A program made the position numbers and the translations under genes. The notes under the pieces are model-generated. The model did no database searches, was not told where the DNA came from, and worked only from the letters and a program-made list of their open reading frames with translations. A stretch of 18,005 nucleotides of DNA from an uncultured Desulfobulbaceae bacterium. Lineage in GTDB: Bacteria > Desulfobacterota > Desulfobulbia > Desulfobulbales > BM004. Below are positions 5,758 to 12,949 of this stretch, piece by piece. The DNA is taken from assembly GCA_947258675.1 (NCBI GenBank), contig CAMYJP010000062.1, positions 1 to 18,005 of the forward strand. The letters run 5' to 3'. Within the stretch, counting starts at the first letter, position 1. Each line of letters begins with the position of its first letter.

Positions 5758-7779
5758 TTGACTGAGGTCATTTCAGATGACAATGAGAGTTTTTCTTTGA
5801 GAACCAATACCTGCAAAATACAATCAACATCTTTTTTTCTTCTCTTTCTATTTGCCTCAGTGCTGCTCCTTCTGTCAGACTCATATAAGGGTATTGATGC
5901 TATTTCAGGTAACAATGCATTTGCCATTACTGGCAGCGGAACCACTGGCACAGGCGGCCCACTTGCCACTCATGGCAGTATTACCGGATATGTACATGAT
6001 GCTGCAACGAATAACGGAATTACAGGTGCCAGAGTTTCAGCCCTAATGGAGGCAGATTTCAAAGCAGAAGCGCTCGATGCAACCACTCACGAAATTAAAG
6101 GACAGTCCAGAATCTACCTTATCAAATCACAGACCTACGTAGCCGATACCCGATCCGACGGCTTTTACACAATTAATAACGTGCCACCCGGCACCTATAA
6201 GATTTGGGCTGATGCCATGGAATCAGGTTATGTTAAAACCTACTATGACGGAGTTAATGGGCCGCCTGCTGGCATCCCTTTGGAAGTCAATCAGGAAACA
6301 TCTACTTCCAGAATCAACTTTTCTCTGGTAAAAGGGGGTGTAATTTCTGGCTTAGCCCGCCAAGGTTCCAGTGGACAACCTATTGCAGACCTCACCATCG
6401 TTGCTTATAATCACCTAGCCTCTATCCCTGACGCCGAAACTAACACCCGCGCTGATGGATCCTACTCGCTCGCCGGCCTGCTGCCCGGGCAATATAGTGT
6501 CAAAGCAGATGGCAAGGCCGAATATGCCAGTCTCTATTTTGATGGGAAGGCAGACAGGACCCAAGCCTCTCTGATTGCAGTAAACACCAATACCCCTATT
6601 AACAACATCGATTTTACCATCACTGCTTTCGGCTCCGTAACCGGAATTATCACCAAAGCTGACAGTTCAGCGGTACCACTTGCCGGTGTCCTGGTCAACG
6701 TCTACCTCTTCCCTTCCGACCTTAAGAAGTCAGTGCCGGTCAGACAAGGAATCACTAAGCAGGACGGCTCATACATCATTAATAGATTGCCTCCCCGCAG
6801 CTATAAGATTGTTGCCACCCCCCCGAACTCCTATGTCAAAAAAATCTATGGCAGCAATCTTCCTGGAGAACCCGCTATACCTGTTGCAGTTGAGGAGGGT
6901 CAGGTCACTACCGATATTCACTTTGCGCTGGAGGCCGGCGGAACTATATCCGGTTTTATAACTGATGAAAACAGTGGCCGACCACTGGTAAACGCGAAAA
7001 TTACTATTTATGATTCAAGCGGTGAGAATGAAATTATCAGTGGGAGAACGAATGAAACCGGCTTCTACTCCATTTATCAGCTAGGTCCTGGATCGTATCG
7101 TATTTCAGCCCATTTTGCCAATCATGTGGATGAATATTTCGATAATACCACCAATGCAGGACAGAGCCTGGAAATAACCCTTGGAGCGGGCCAGACACGT
7201 TCTGATGTCGATTTCCAACTTGCTCTATTGCCTTCATTACCCCCAGGAAGTATTAGCGGAGCAGTTGTCGGTAACCTTGATGATCAACCGCTGGCAAATA
7301 TATGTGTTTCCGCATTTCAATGGACGTCAAATCAAATATACGGACAAGACTGCAGTAATCTAAACGGCCGTTACTTTATTAACGGTCTTATCCCAGGACA
7401 ATACCGGATCTGCGCCAAACCAAAAACTAATTATACTGAAGCGTGCCATGGAACAAACAACCAAACGGTGAAACCGGAAAACGCGACTCCTGTGACATTG
7501 GATGGAGTAAACCAACTGACAGGCGTTAACCTGAAACTCCGAAAGTTCGGCAAAGTATCAGGAACCCTGTTCCGCTCAAGAGACGGACAGTCCATTGGAA
7601 CCTATATTATTCCCAACCTGGAACCCGGTTTCTACCATATCAGAATTAACCCTGAAACCACTGGTTATAAAGAAAAATATTTTGATAATATTGTGAACGT
7701 TACTACAGCAGCATTAGTGGAGGTCAGAGAAGACCAAGAAACTCCAAACATTGATTTCAATTTAGAGGTGGCGCAGTAG
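5758..7779 (+). CDS. Secreted protein with six carboxypeptidase-regulatory-like repeats
   Basis: A protein of up to 673 residues. The upstream start is TTG at 5758; a second TTG at 5797, nine bases after GAGAG, gives a more normal signal peptide, so the start is uncertain. A hydrophobic segment, SFFLLFLFASVLLLLS, is followed by six repeats of about 90-110 residues. Each begins GxIxGxV-like (GSITGYVHD, GVISGLARQ, GSVTGIITK, GTISGFITD, GSISGAVVG, GKVSGTLFR) and contains DGxYxIxxLxPGxYxIxA. This is the CarboxypepD_reg / CNA-B-like beta-sandwich found in surface adhesins and stalks. The sixth repeat lacks about 25 residues between RSRDGQSIG and TYIIPNL. No LPXTG, TM anchor or autotransporter domain is visible. 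A role as a cell-surface or extracellular structural protein is inferred. Confidence 0.82.
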   Translation: MTEVISDDNESFSLRTNTCKIQSTSFFLLFLFASVLLLLSDSYKGIDAISGNNAFAITGSGTTGTGGPLATHGSITGYVHDAATNNGITGARVSALMEADFKAEALDATTHEIKGQSRIYLIKSQTYVADTRSDGFYTINNVPPGTYKIWADAMESGYVKTYYDGVNGPPAGIPLEVNQETSTSRINFSLVKGGVISGLARQGSSGQPIADLTIVAYNHLASIPDAETNTRADGSYSLAGLLPGQYSVKADGKAEYASLYFDGKADRTQASLIAVNTNTPINNIDFTITAFGSVTGIITKADSSAVPLAGVLVNVYLFPSDLKKSVPVRQGITKQDGSYIINRLPPRSYKIVATPPNSYVKKIYGSNLPGEPAIPVAVEEGQVTTDIHFALEAGGTISGFITDENSGRPLVNAKITIYDSSGENEIISGRTNETGFYSIYQLGPGSYRISAHFANHVDEYFDNTTNAGQSLEITLGAGQTRSDVDFQLALLPSLPPGSISGAVVGNLDDQPLANICVSAFQWTSNQIYGQDCSNLNGRYFINGLIPGQYRICAKPKTNYTEACHGTNNQTVKPENATPVTLDGVNQLTGVNLKLRKFGKVSGTLFRSRDGQSIGTYIIPNLEPGFYHIRINPETTGYKEKYFDNIVNVTTAALVEVREDQETPNIDFNLEVAQ

Positions 7780-7836
7780 ATGTAGCCTTAAGTGATGAAA
7801 TATATTGAGGCTATTTGAATAACGAAGAGAATCAAT

Positions 7837-7853
7837 CCGGGCGCCCGGGCGCC
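7837..7853. repeat. GC-rich 8-bp tandem duplication forming a palindrome
   Basis: CCGGGCGC at 7837-7844 is repeated exactly at 7845-7852. This creates the perfect 14-bp palindrome GGCGCCCGGGCGCC (7840-7853) in otherwise AT-rich DNA between convergent genes. It is not followed by a T tract on the plus strand, so a classical terminator is not supported. Confidence 0.6.
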
Positions 7854-7893
7854 AAAAAGTAATTAGTCGATCCTGAAGAACGTGTTTTCAGGC

Positions 7894-8532
7894 TCAAAAA
7901 GCCATTTCATATTTTTTATTAGCCATAATCAAGGCGATAAAAACTGGTCCCAAAAAATCCATCTTAAAGGCCAGAACTTCCTGTTTAAGATTATTTGCTT
8001 GCTCGTTGATCTTATCTAACACAGAATCTTCCAATCTTGTTCCCTCTTGAAAATTTTCCACCAACGAACTCAATTCATTTGAACACTCCTTGATCTTTAA
8101 AAACCGTTTACGCAATTCACCGGACATATCATTTATTTCCCGAGCAAAATCATGAAATTCATCTTTGCTTCGCATTTCAACCTTGGTATTGAGATCACCC
8201 TTGCTGATTTTGGAAATTTCTGCCCGCAATTTCTTTAACGGCCAGCTCATTCGAGTGAATAGACGTTTAGCCATTACACTGAAAACAACAATTATAAAGA
8301 GCGCTACCAACAGATTCACATACAGCATCTGGTCCAAGAGAAGACCACCGGCTGATATTTTGGGTAACCGCATCAGATAAAGGACCGAATCAATTTTTCG
8401 ATAGGAAAAAACATTAAAAATACCTACAGCCAATACTCCGCCGATAGCCGACACAAGGGCAAATCTTAAGATGAACTTTCGCTGGGTGCTCTTCTTTATA
8501 TAATATTTGCGGCGTTTAATTATTTCAGTCAC
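7894..8532 (-). CDS. HAMP-domain membrane protein without an output domain
   Basis: A 212-residue protein from a GTG start. TM1 is at about 20-42, followed by a short periplasmic loop of about 25 residues. TM2 is at about 69-88. A HAMP domain follows at about 88-140, with the conserved Pro98 in SWPLKKLR and DEF at 124-126. The rest is predicted coiled-coil (ELRKRFLKIKECSNELSSLV), with no kinase, MCP, cyclase or phosphodiesterase domain. It starts six bases after the stop of the heptaheme cytochrome gene, so the two are surely co-transcribed. HAMP domains transmit signals from periplasmic or membrane inputs. Here the partner could be a redox change in the neighbouring cytochrome, or the protein could simply scaffold the complex; both are inference. 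Confidence 0.82.
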   Translation of the reverse strand: MTEIIKRRKYYIKKSTQRKFILRFALVSAIGGVLAVGIFNVFSYRKIDSVLYLMRLPKISAGGLLLDQMLYVNLLVALFIIVVFSVMAKRLFTRMSWPLKKLRAEISKISKGDLNTKVEMRSKDEFHDFAREINDMSGELRKRFLKIKECSNELSSLVENFQEGTRLEDSVLDKINEQANNLKQEVLAFKMDFLGPVFIALIMANKKYEMAF

Positions 8533-8538
8533 TGTTTA

Positions 8539-9366
8539 TCACTCATCTACTAAATGGCAGGACAGGCATAATTGACTGGCCCGGTTTTCCATTACCAGAT
8601 AATTTTCTTCATCATGGTAAGGATTATGGCAGGTACCGCATCCCATTTTTCCATTGTAAAACGTCAACCTCATATCAACCATTGGTCGGGGTTGAAGATC
8701 TGTTTTTCTCCCAGTTTTTCTTTGTGCGGTTTCATAGTCAAAACAAATCGGATGCCCGCCTTTTTCATGGCCATCACCGAAATAGCTCTGCTGATGAATC
8801 CAGACACCGGTATTAACGGTTACAGAACCGCCGATGGAACCATCATGACAGGAAATACAGTTTATTGACGTTGGATCGCAGTCCGCAAATGGGTCAGTTA
8901 CAATATATTCTGACTGGAAATGAGCTTCTCCAAGTATTGCCCTATGTCCGGCATCTTCCAGATCGGTTCCGTGACACGATATACAAAACACCCTGCCGCT
9001 TTCAATACGACGTAGAAAGGATGAAGGAGTACCAAGCGGCGTTACCGGCGAAGTGTGAACGTCATGGCATGTGTTACAGGTAAGCATTCCATCACTGGAA
9101 AGCGGCATATCCAAAGGAATGGTAACGGTTCTGGGACGGATATCAACCGGATGCATATACCCATTGGTAAATAAATCAGGATGACAGCTTTCACACAGAG
9201 GTGTCAACTGCTCCCCTGTCCCCAGAATGTTGCCGAGCGCACCAACCTGATGGCAAAGGATACATTCTGACTGCTTAAACTCATGGGGATTTTTCTCCAT
9301 GGCCTGAATTGCAATAGTTACAAAAAGCAAGAGTGTAGAAAATATATAAAACCAGTATTTTTTCAT
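8539..9366 (-). CDS. Periplasmic heptaheme c-type cytochrome
   Basis: A 275-residue protein with a signal peptide (MKKYWFYIFSTLLLFVTIAI, cleaved near Ala22). Seven CXXCH haem sites are visible: CILCH, CESCH, CNTCH, CISCH, CISCH, CGTCH and CLSCH. The local CNTCHDVH and CGTCHNPYH resemble the doubled-CXXCH family (Cytochrom_c3_2), but the long inserts between haems 4 and 6 are unlike the neighbouring cytochromes. It lies between two HAMP genes with six-base gaps on each side, in a tight HAMP-cytochrome-HAMP arrangement. A role in periplasmic electron transfer or as the redox input of the HAMP proteins is inferred. No paralogue is in this window. Confidence 0.9.
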   Translation of the reverse strand: MKKYWFYIFSTLLLFVTIAIQAMEKNPHEFKQSECILCHQVGALGNILGTGEQLTPLCESCHPDLFTNGYMHPVDIRPRTVTIPLDMPLSSDGMLTCNTCHDVHTSPVTPLGTPSSFLRRIESGRVFCISCHGTDLEDAGHRAILGEAHFQSEYIVTDPFADCDPTSINCISCHDGSIGGSVTVNTGVWIHQQSYFGDGHEKGGHPICFDYETAQRKTGRKTDLQPRPMVDMRLTFYNGKMGCGTCHNPYHDEENYLVMENRASQLCLSCHLVDE

Positions 9367-9372
9367 ACGATC

Positions 9373-9945
9373 TTATAACGTAAGGGACTTCAGTTCTTCC
9401 CCTATCTCATCAATAAGTTGGATAATTTCTCCATCCGGTGATTCTCCTTTATCAATTTTTTCTCTATTTTCCTGGGAAGTAATCCTTCGCAGGGCATTGC
9501 TTTTTTTCTCCAGATTCTTCAATCGAATACGATAACTATCTAACAGGGTGTTTATTTCATCGGCAATAGGATGGATAGCATCTTTTTTGCGCAGGAAGAC
9601 ATTTTCACTTAAGTCTGCACCAACAATCTTTTTCATAAATTGATTAAGCCGATAGATTGGGCCCACTACCCGATGTGAATAAAGAAGTGTAATTACAACT
9701 ATTCCCAAAACAATCAATACGAGGGTAAAGGTATAGATAATAATAGACTTTACAAGGACTTCTCTCTTTAACAGCGAGAGCATTCGGAAACTTTCTCCAT
9801 ATGATGGACCGAATTGCTGAGGAAAAGATAAAAACAGGATGACACCGGTCAGGAGTATACCGCCGGTAAAAATCAGAGCGCATTTAAGGATAAGGCTCTG
9901 CAGATAAGACTTTGATATAGGGAGTAAGGAGTTGGCAGATTGCAC
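9373..9945 (-). CDS. HAMP-domain membrane protein upstream of the heptaheme cytochrome
   Basis: A 190-residue protein from a GTG start preceded by AAAGGT at six bases. TM1 is at about 18-40, with a short periplasmic segment containing SFPQQFGPSYGESF. TM2 is at about 66-90. A HAMP domain follows at about 88-140, with GPIYRLNQFMKK (Pro96) and ADEIN (128-132). A helical tail follows, RLKNLEKKSNALRRITSQEN, and no output domain. It has the same architecture as the protein at 7894-8532 but low direct similarity, so this looks like an old pair of HAMP proteins flanking a cytochrome. The two could form a heteromeric transmembrane signalling or anchoring unit. Confidence 0.82.
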   Translation of the reverse strand: MQSANSLLPISKSYLQSLILKCALIFTGGILLTGVILFLSFPQQFGPSYGESFRMLSLLKREVLVKSIIIYTFTLVLIVLGIVVITLLYSHRVVGPIYRLNQFMKKIVGADLSENVFLRKKDAIHPIADEINTLLDSYRIRLKNLEKKSNALRRITSQENREKIDKGESPDGEIIQLIDEIGEELKSLTL

Positions 9946-10006
9946 GGATAGACCTTTGTTTTCAAACAGCGGAAGAGTAAACCTTTATGAAAAATTCGAA
10001 CTCCTT

Positions 10007-10351
10007 TTATCGACCATTGGAAAACTTGACTCCAGCCTTACATCCCTCCTGAGAAATTGTTGTCCACATGATGATTCCCTCATCAGGGATATTTGAATTT
10101 CTTTGTTTGGAAACAAACCGAATCCTTTTACCAGGCTTCAGGTTGGCCTGAGTGCATAATCCCATTCCATCTTCACAGTAATCGGTTATCTTGGCTTGCA
10201 CTTTGCAGGAAGGTAAAATGTTGTCCTCGATTTCAAACCAAATAACTTCTGTTCCAAAATTGTCTAATTCTTTTTTCCGCTCTTCTGTCCGGCGGCAGTT
10301 TATCTTCTCCATTCTACTTTTCCCCCTTTTGGTAACAATTGCCTTTATCAA
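10007..10351 (-). CDS. PilZ-like domain protein with a degenerate second motif
   Basis: Up to 114 residues from a TTG overlapping the upstream stop. An ATG at 10312-10310 (Met14), preceded by AGGGGG, gives 101 residues and is equally plausible. The arginine motif RTEER (21-25) is present. The second motif is DYCEDG (57-62), with Cys where the c-di-GMP-binding DxSxxG consensus has Ser. The rest (VIWFEIEDN, IIMWTTIS, GVKFS) follows the PilZ barrel. Binding of c-di-GMP is therefore less certain than for the upstream neighbour. It may act as a heteromeric or noncanonical partner. Confidence 0.75.
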   Translation of the reverse strand: MIKAIVTKRGKSRMEKINCRRTEERKKELDNFGTEVIWFEIEDNILPSCKVQAKITDYCEDGMGLCTQANLKPGKRIRFVSKQRNSNIPDEGIIMWTTISQEGCKAGVKFSNGR

Positions 10352-10650
10352 GAAAACATAATTCCTGCCCTAAAACCTGTTTTTGATTGTATTGTCCAGA
10401 CAACAACTCCGGAATCCCGCATTTCAGATTCAGACAATCTGTCTACAAAAAATATCTGCTGGCCAACGTTTAATTGTTCCTCAGAGTAGAGGCCAAGGCC
10501 GCCGGCACTAATGTCAACAACTTGTACCCTTACCTGCTGGTTTATATTGCCCTGCAACTCAATGGTTAAAAAAAGAGCCTCATCGTCGCCTGCGAATTGT
10601 TTCCTTGCCTGACGTCTTTTCTCAATTTTTTGGCTCAATTTTTGGCTCAT
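10348..10650 (-). CDS. PilZ domain protein (predicted c-di-GMP effector)
   Basis: A 100-residue single-domain protein. The RxxxR motif (Arg12 and Arg16, in EKRRQARKQF) and DISAGG (46-51), which matches DxSxxG, are the canonical c-di-GMP-binding residues of PilZ. The C-terminal VVVWTIQSKTGFRAGIMFS closes the barrel. The ATG follows GGAG at a good distance and lies 19 bases after the stop of the multiheme cytochrome gene, so c-di-GMP is tied to the cytochrome operon. How the signal is passed on is not visible; no secretion or flagellar gene is nearby. Confidence 0.85.
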   Translation of the reverse strand: MSQKLSQKIEKRRQARKQFAGDDEALFLTIELQGNINQQVRVQVVDISAGGLGLYSEEQLNVGQQIFFVDRLSESEMRDSGVVVWTIQSKTGFRAGIMFS

Positions 10651-10669
10651 TCATTCTCCAATAAATGGT

Positions 10670-11497
10670 TCATTTCTTCCTGTCGTACCTTTCTTGCCGA
10701 TGGCATCCTGGAGTGCAACTTCCTCCGGTATCTGTTTTTTCAAAATTTAAGGGCAACTGCCATTCGCCAAATGTTACTTTATCAGCCATTAAATGAGGCA
10801 GTGATGCACCGTGCACAACATGGCATAACCTACAATTTTTACCTCTGCTTTTCCTGTTTACATGAAGATAATGGAGGTTCCTCTTGCCATCCCTGAAATT
10901 GGTTGAAAATGAAGTATCCGGGAAACGGAGGAGATTTGAATTATGGCAGGAAAAGCATAACTCATATTTATTATCTGTATAACTTTCAAAAAGCTTTAGA
11001 GAATAATTTTTAACGAGCAACTTTTCATGGTCAGAACCATGTGGGTCATGACATGTCAAACAGGTCCCTTTTTCTATCGGCTCATGTAAATAAGTCATTT
11101 CCGGCTGCACAATCCCCTGATGGCAAGAAAGGCAGAGCTTTATTCCTGTTTGTAAAAGCCATTTATTATCACTATTACCATGAGGATTGTGACAAACTAC
11201 ACAATCATCAGCAGCTACAGGAGGATGAATCTGTAACTGGTCGGGAAATTCATGGCACTCATAACAAGCTGGGTCGGTAAGACTAAAAGCCCCCTTATCC
11301 TGGCCAGGATGTTTTTCACCGGTTGGTTGATGGCATTTCTCACAGCCAGAATTTTTTGGATGTACTTTTCCGTCCATAAAAGATCCGTGACATTCCCCTG
11401 AAACACAACCTGTCTCTTCAGAAGCCAAACTCAACCCTGATAAAGAAAAAAAGAAGAGTAGGCTGAACAATAAACATGTTTTCAATACATAACTCAT
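10670..11497 (-). CDS. Multiheme c-type cytochrome (7 CXXCH plus CX4CH and CX3CH)
   Basis: A 275-residue exported protein (signal peptide to about Ala25). Seven CXXCH motifs: CEKCH, CYECH, CVVCH, CLSCH, CLTCH, CFSCH and CRLCH. A CX4CH (CVSGECH) precedes them and a CX3CH (CTPGCH) ends the set, giving seven to nine haems. The CHNPHG and CHDPHG pairs are doubled-CXXCH signatures (Cytochrom_c3_2). Its N-terminal CX4CH block and its C-terminal RNLHYLHV, then SRGKNCRLC, then GGSCTPGCHRQ match the corresponding parts of the SPOR-cytochrome encoded at 12950-15703, so the two are paralogues with different numbers of internal haems. It starts the second half of the cluster, 19 bases before the PilZ genes. 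Confidence 0.9.
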   Translation of the reverse strand: MSYVLKTCLLFSLLFFFSLSGLSLASEETGCVSGECHGSFMDGKVHPKNSGCEKCHQPTGEKHPGQDKGAFSLTDPACYECHEFPDQLQIHPPVAADDCVVCHNPHGNSDNKWLLQTGIKLCLSCHQGIVQPEMTYLHEPIEKGTCLTCHDPHGSDHEKLLVKNYSLKLFESYTDNKYELCFSCHNSNLLRFPDTSFSTNFRDGKRNLHYLHVNRKSRGKNCRLCHVVHGASLPHLMADKVTFGEWQLPLNFEKTDTGGSCTPGCHRQERYDRKK

Positions 11498-11570
11498 CAG
11501 TTACCCACTATTTTTGCAAGTTTTAAACCAATTCCCTTCTATCAGTAAGAAAACTTTTCATCAATAGAAT

Positions 11571-11592
11571 TAACCATAATCCCTTATGGTTA
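11571..11592. promoter_or_regulatory. Perfect 9-bp hairpin/operator upstream of the cytochrome at 10670-11497
   Basis: TAACCATAA, loop TCCC, TTATGGTTA is a perfect inverted repeat 74 bases before the cytochrome ATG. On the minus strand a weak promoter follows it: TTGATG, 17 bases, TAGAAG. It could be an operator or an RNA hairpin. No T tract follows. Confidence 0.4.
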
Positions 11593-11854
11593 GAACAAAA
11601 AATTTCCAGAGAACGATCCCCAACCATTTGAAATTTTATGATCAAGTGCTATTTCACCCAACATACGAGTGGAATCACCTCATTACTGACAACATCGAAA
11701 ATGTTTATAGGCAAGTAAAATTGCTTACTATATTTCAAATCCAACCTCAAGCTGCATTTTTTTATCCAGAGGTGACCGTTTGTAAATATGCTCTTCGGCA
11801 GTTATTACAAAATTCTAAATAGTTAACTAGTTCTTATTCGGTAACTTTTTTCAT

Positions 11855-12051
11855 TTCGGATAGTGAAACTAGTTTTTTCAATTCGGAAACGAGCTGCCAA
11901 TCGTCAATTCGACTCGTTTACTGACCATTTTGAGCAAGTTCAAAGATTACAGGGAGTTGAGCGGAAAGGGATTCAGGTACAGTGCGCAAACAACTCCGCA
12001 GGTTGACATTAAAATTGTTTAAAAGACCGTTCCCGGATGGAAACTAATTAG
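11855..12051. repeat. MITE-like repeat element, copy 1
   Basis: About 195 bp. It shares with copy 2 (12077-12243) a left end TTCGGATxG...CAATTCGxAAACGAGC, a body TTTTGAGCAAGTTCAA...GGAGTTG...CAACTCCGCAGG and a right end GGATGGAAACTAAxTAG. This copy has about 35 extra bases after ACGAGC. Left and right ends resemble inverted repeats of each other. GGAGTTG/CAACTCC could form an internal stem in both copies. It lies in the ~800-bp gap that splits the cytochrome cluster. The stretch 11593-11854 beside it holds only an unsupported 78-codon frame. Confidence 0.65.
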
Positions 12052-12078
12052 TGCCCATCCGGAAAGTCCTTTTTTTTT
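12033..12078 (+). terminator. Hairpin followed by T9 at the junction of the two repeat copies
   Basis: CCGGATGG (12033-12040) pairs with CCATCCGG (12055-12062), with ACTAATTAGT in the loop, followed by nine T (12070-12078). It has the form of a rho-independent terminator on the plus strand, but no supported plus-strand gene is upstream. It may instead just be the joined inverted ends of the repeat element. Confidence 0.35.
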
Positions 12079-12243
12079 CGGATGGCTGCACTAAGTTGTT
12101 TCCAATTCGAAAACGAGCAGTTTTGAGCAAGTTCAAGAATTACAAGGAGTTGCGCGGAGGCGTACTCAGGTACCTCACAAACAACTCCGCAGGCTAACGA
12201 AGAAATTGCTTAAAAGGGCCGTTTCCGGATGGAAACTAACTAG
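12077..12243. repeat. MITE-like repeat element, copy 2
   Basis: About 167 bp, same orientation as copy 1 and adjacent to it. It lacks the ~35-base insertion. The right end stops at GGATGGAAACTAACTAG without the complementary half seen in copy 1. The remaining 60 bases to the pentaheme gene at 12303 show nothing further. Confidence 0.65.
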
Positions 12244-12302
12244 ATAATAGTTGCAGCAGGGAGGTTTAATTCCTGAAACATCTTTTGTGAGATATTGACA
12301 GA

Positions 12303-12932
12303 TTATTTGAGAAAATAAAGAACATCTCCACTATGTGCATCATGACAGTCAACACAAAGCATCTGGCGTCTAACTACCCTATCATGCATATCCTTTGCTA
12401 ATCTTCTTTCCGTATGGCATTTTGAACAGATCGTATTCCTGTCTTTCTGCAAAAGAGAAGCATAGGGTGAGTCATGGGGTACATGACAGGCAAGACAATC
12501 AGAAACTGCAATGGGGCCATGAACATAACGCCCTTTTATGAAATTTTTATGGCAGACATAACAAAGGTCTTCCTTTCGCTCGGTGATAAGCTTATTCGCC
12601 TTTTTAAAGTCATGACATCCCTGGCAATCCTTTTCATCAAAAGGAGGATGAATTGATCCCTGGGTTTTTACATCTTCTGTAACAATACCTTCCCCACTTT
12701 CAGCCTCATCAAGTCTGGCGATATAGTAATCATCAAAAATATCCGCCATATTCTCAGCACAAAGCACATCTAAAGAAGGCAGATCAGGCACACCATCAAA
12801 AAAGAAGTTTTTGACTTCATGGTTAGCAACCGGATCAGCGCATCCTGCCAAAAAAGCTGGAAAGAGACAGATGAAAAGGAGTTTGTAAAGTCGAGAAAAG
12901 TTATTTCTTATTTTCTTAAATTGACACTTCAT
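12303..12932 (-). CDS. Pentaheme c-type cytochrome lipoprotein
   Basis: A 209-residue lipoprotein: hydrophobic leader ending in FPAFLAGC, with the lipobox Cys at residue 31. The mature N-terminus has NHEVKNFFFDGVPDLP, a motif I recall from multiheme cytochrome lipoproteins of anaerobes, though I cannot confirm that here. Five CXXCH sites follow: CQGCH, CYVCH, CLACH, CSKCH and CVDCH, with doubled-CXXCH spacing. It starts 17 bases after the stop of the SPOR-cytochrome gene, so the two are one transcription unit. A membrane-anchored cytochrome beside a peptidoglycan-binding one would fit a periplasm-spanning chain. Which membrane it is attached to cannot be told from the residues after the Cys. 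Confidence 0.88.
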   Translation of the reverse strand: MKCQFKKIRNNFSRLYKLLFICLFPAFLAGCADPVANHEVKNFFFDGVPDLPSLDVLCAENMADIFDDYYIARLDEAESGEGIVTEDVKTQGSIHPPFDEKDCQGCHDFKKANKLITERKEDLCYVCHKNFIKGRYVHGPIAVSDCLACHVPHDSPYASLLQKDRNTICSKCHTERRLAKDMHDRVVRRQMLCVDCHDAHSGDVLYFLK

Positions 12933-12949
12933 TAGAGTAACCCATGTTA

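Noticed and set aside
11586..11822. 78-codon plus-strand frame in the gap of the cytochrome cluster
   Set aside because: No SD, start lies inside a hairpin, no recognisable motif, and it runs against the direction of the neighbouring genes.
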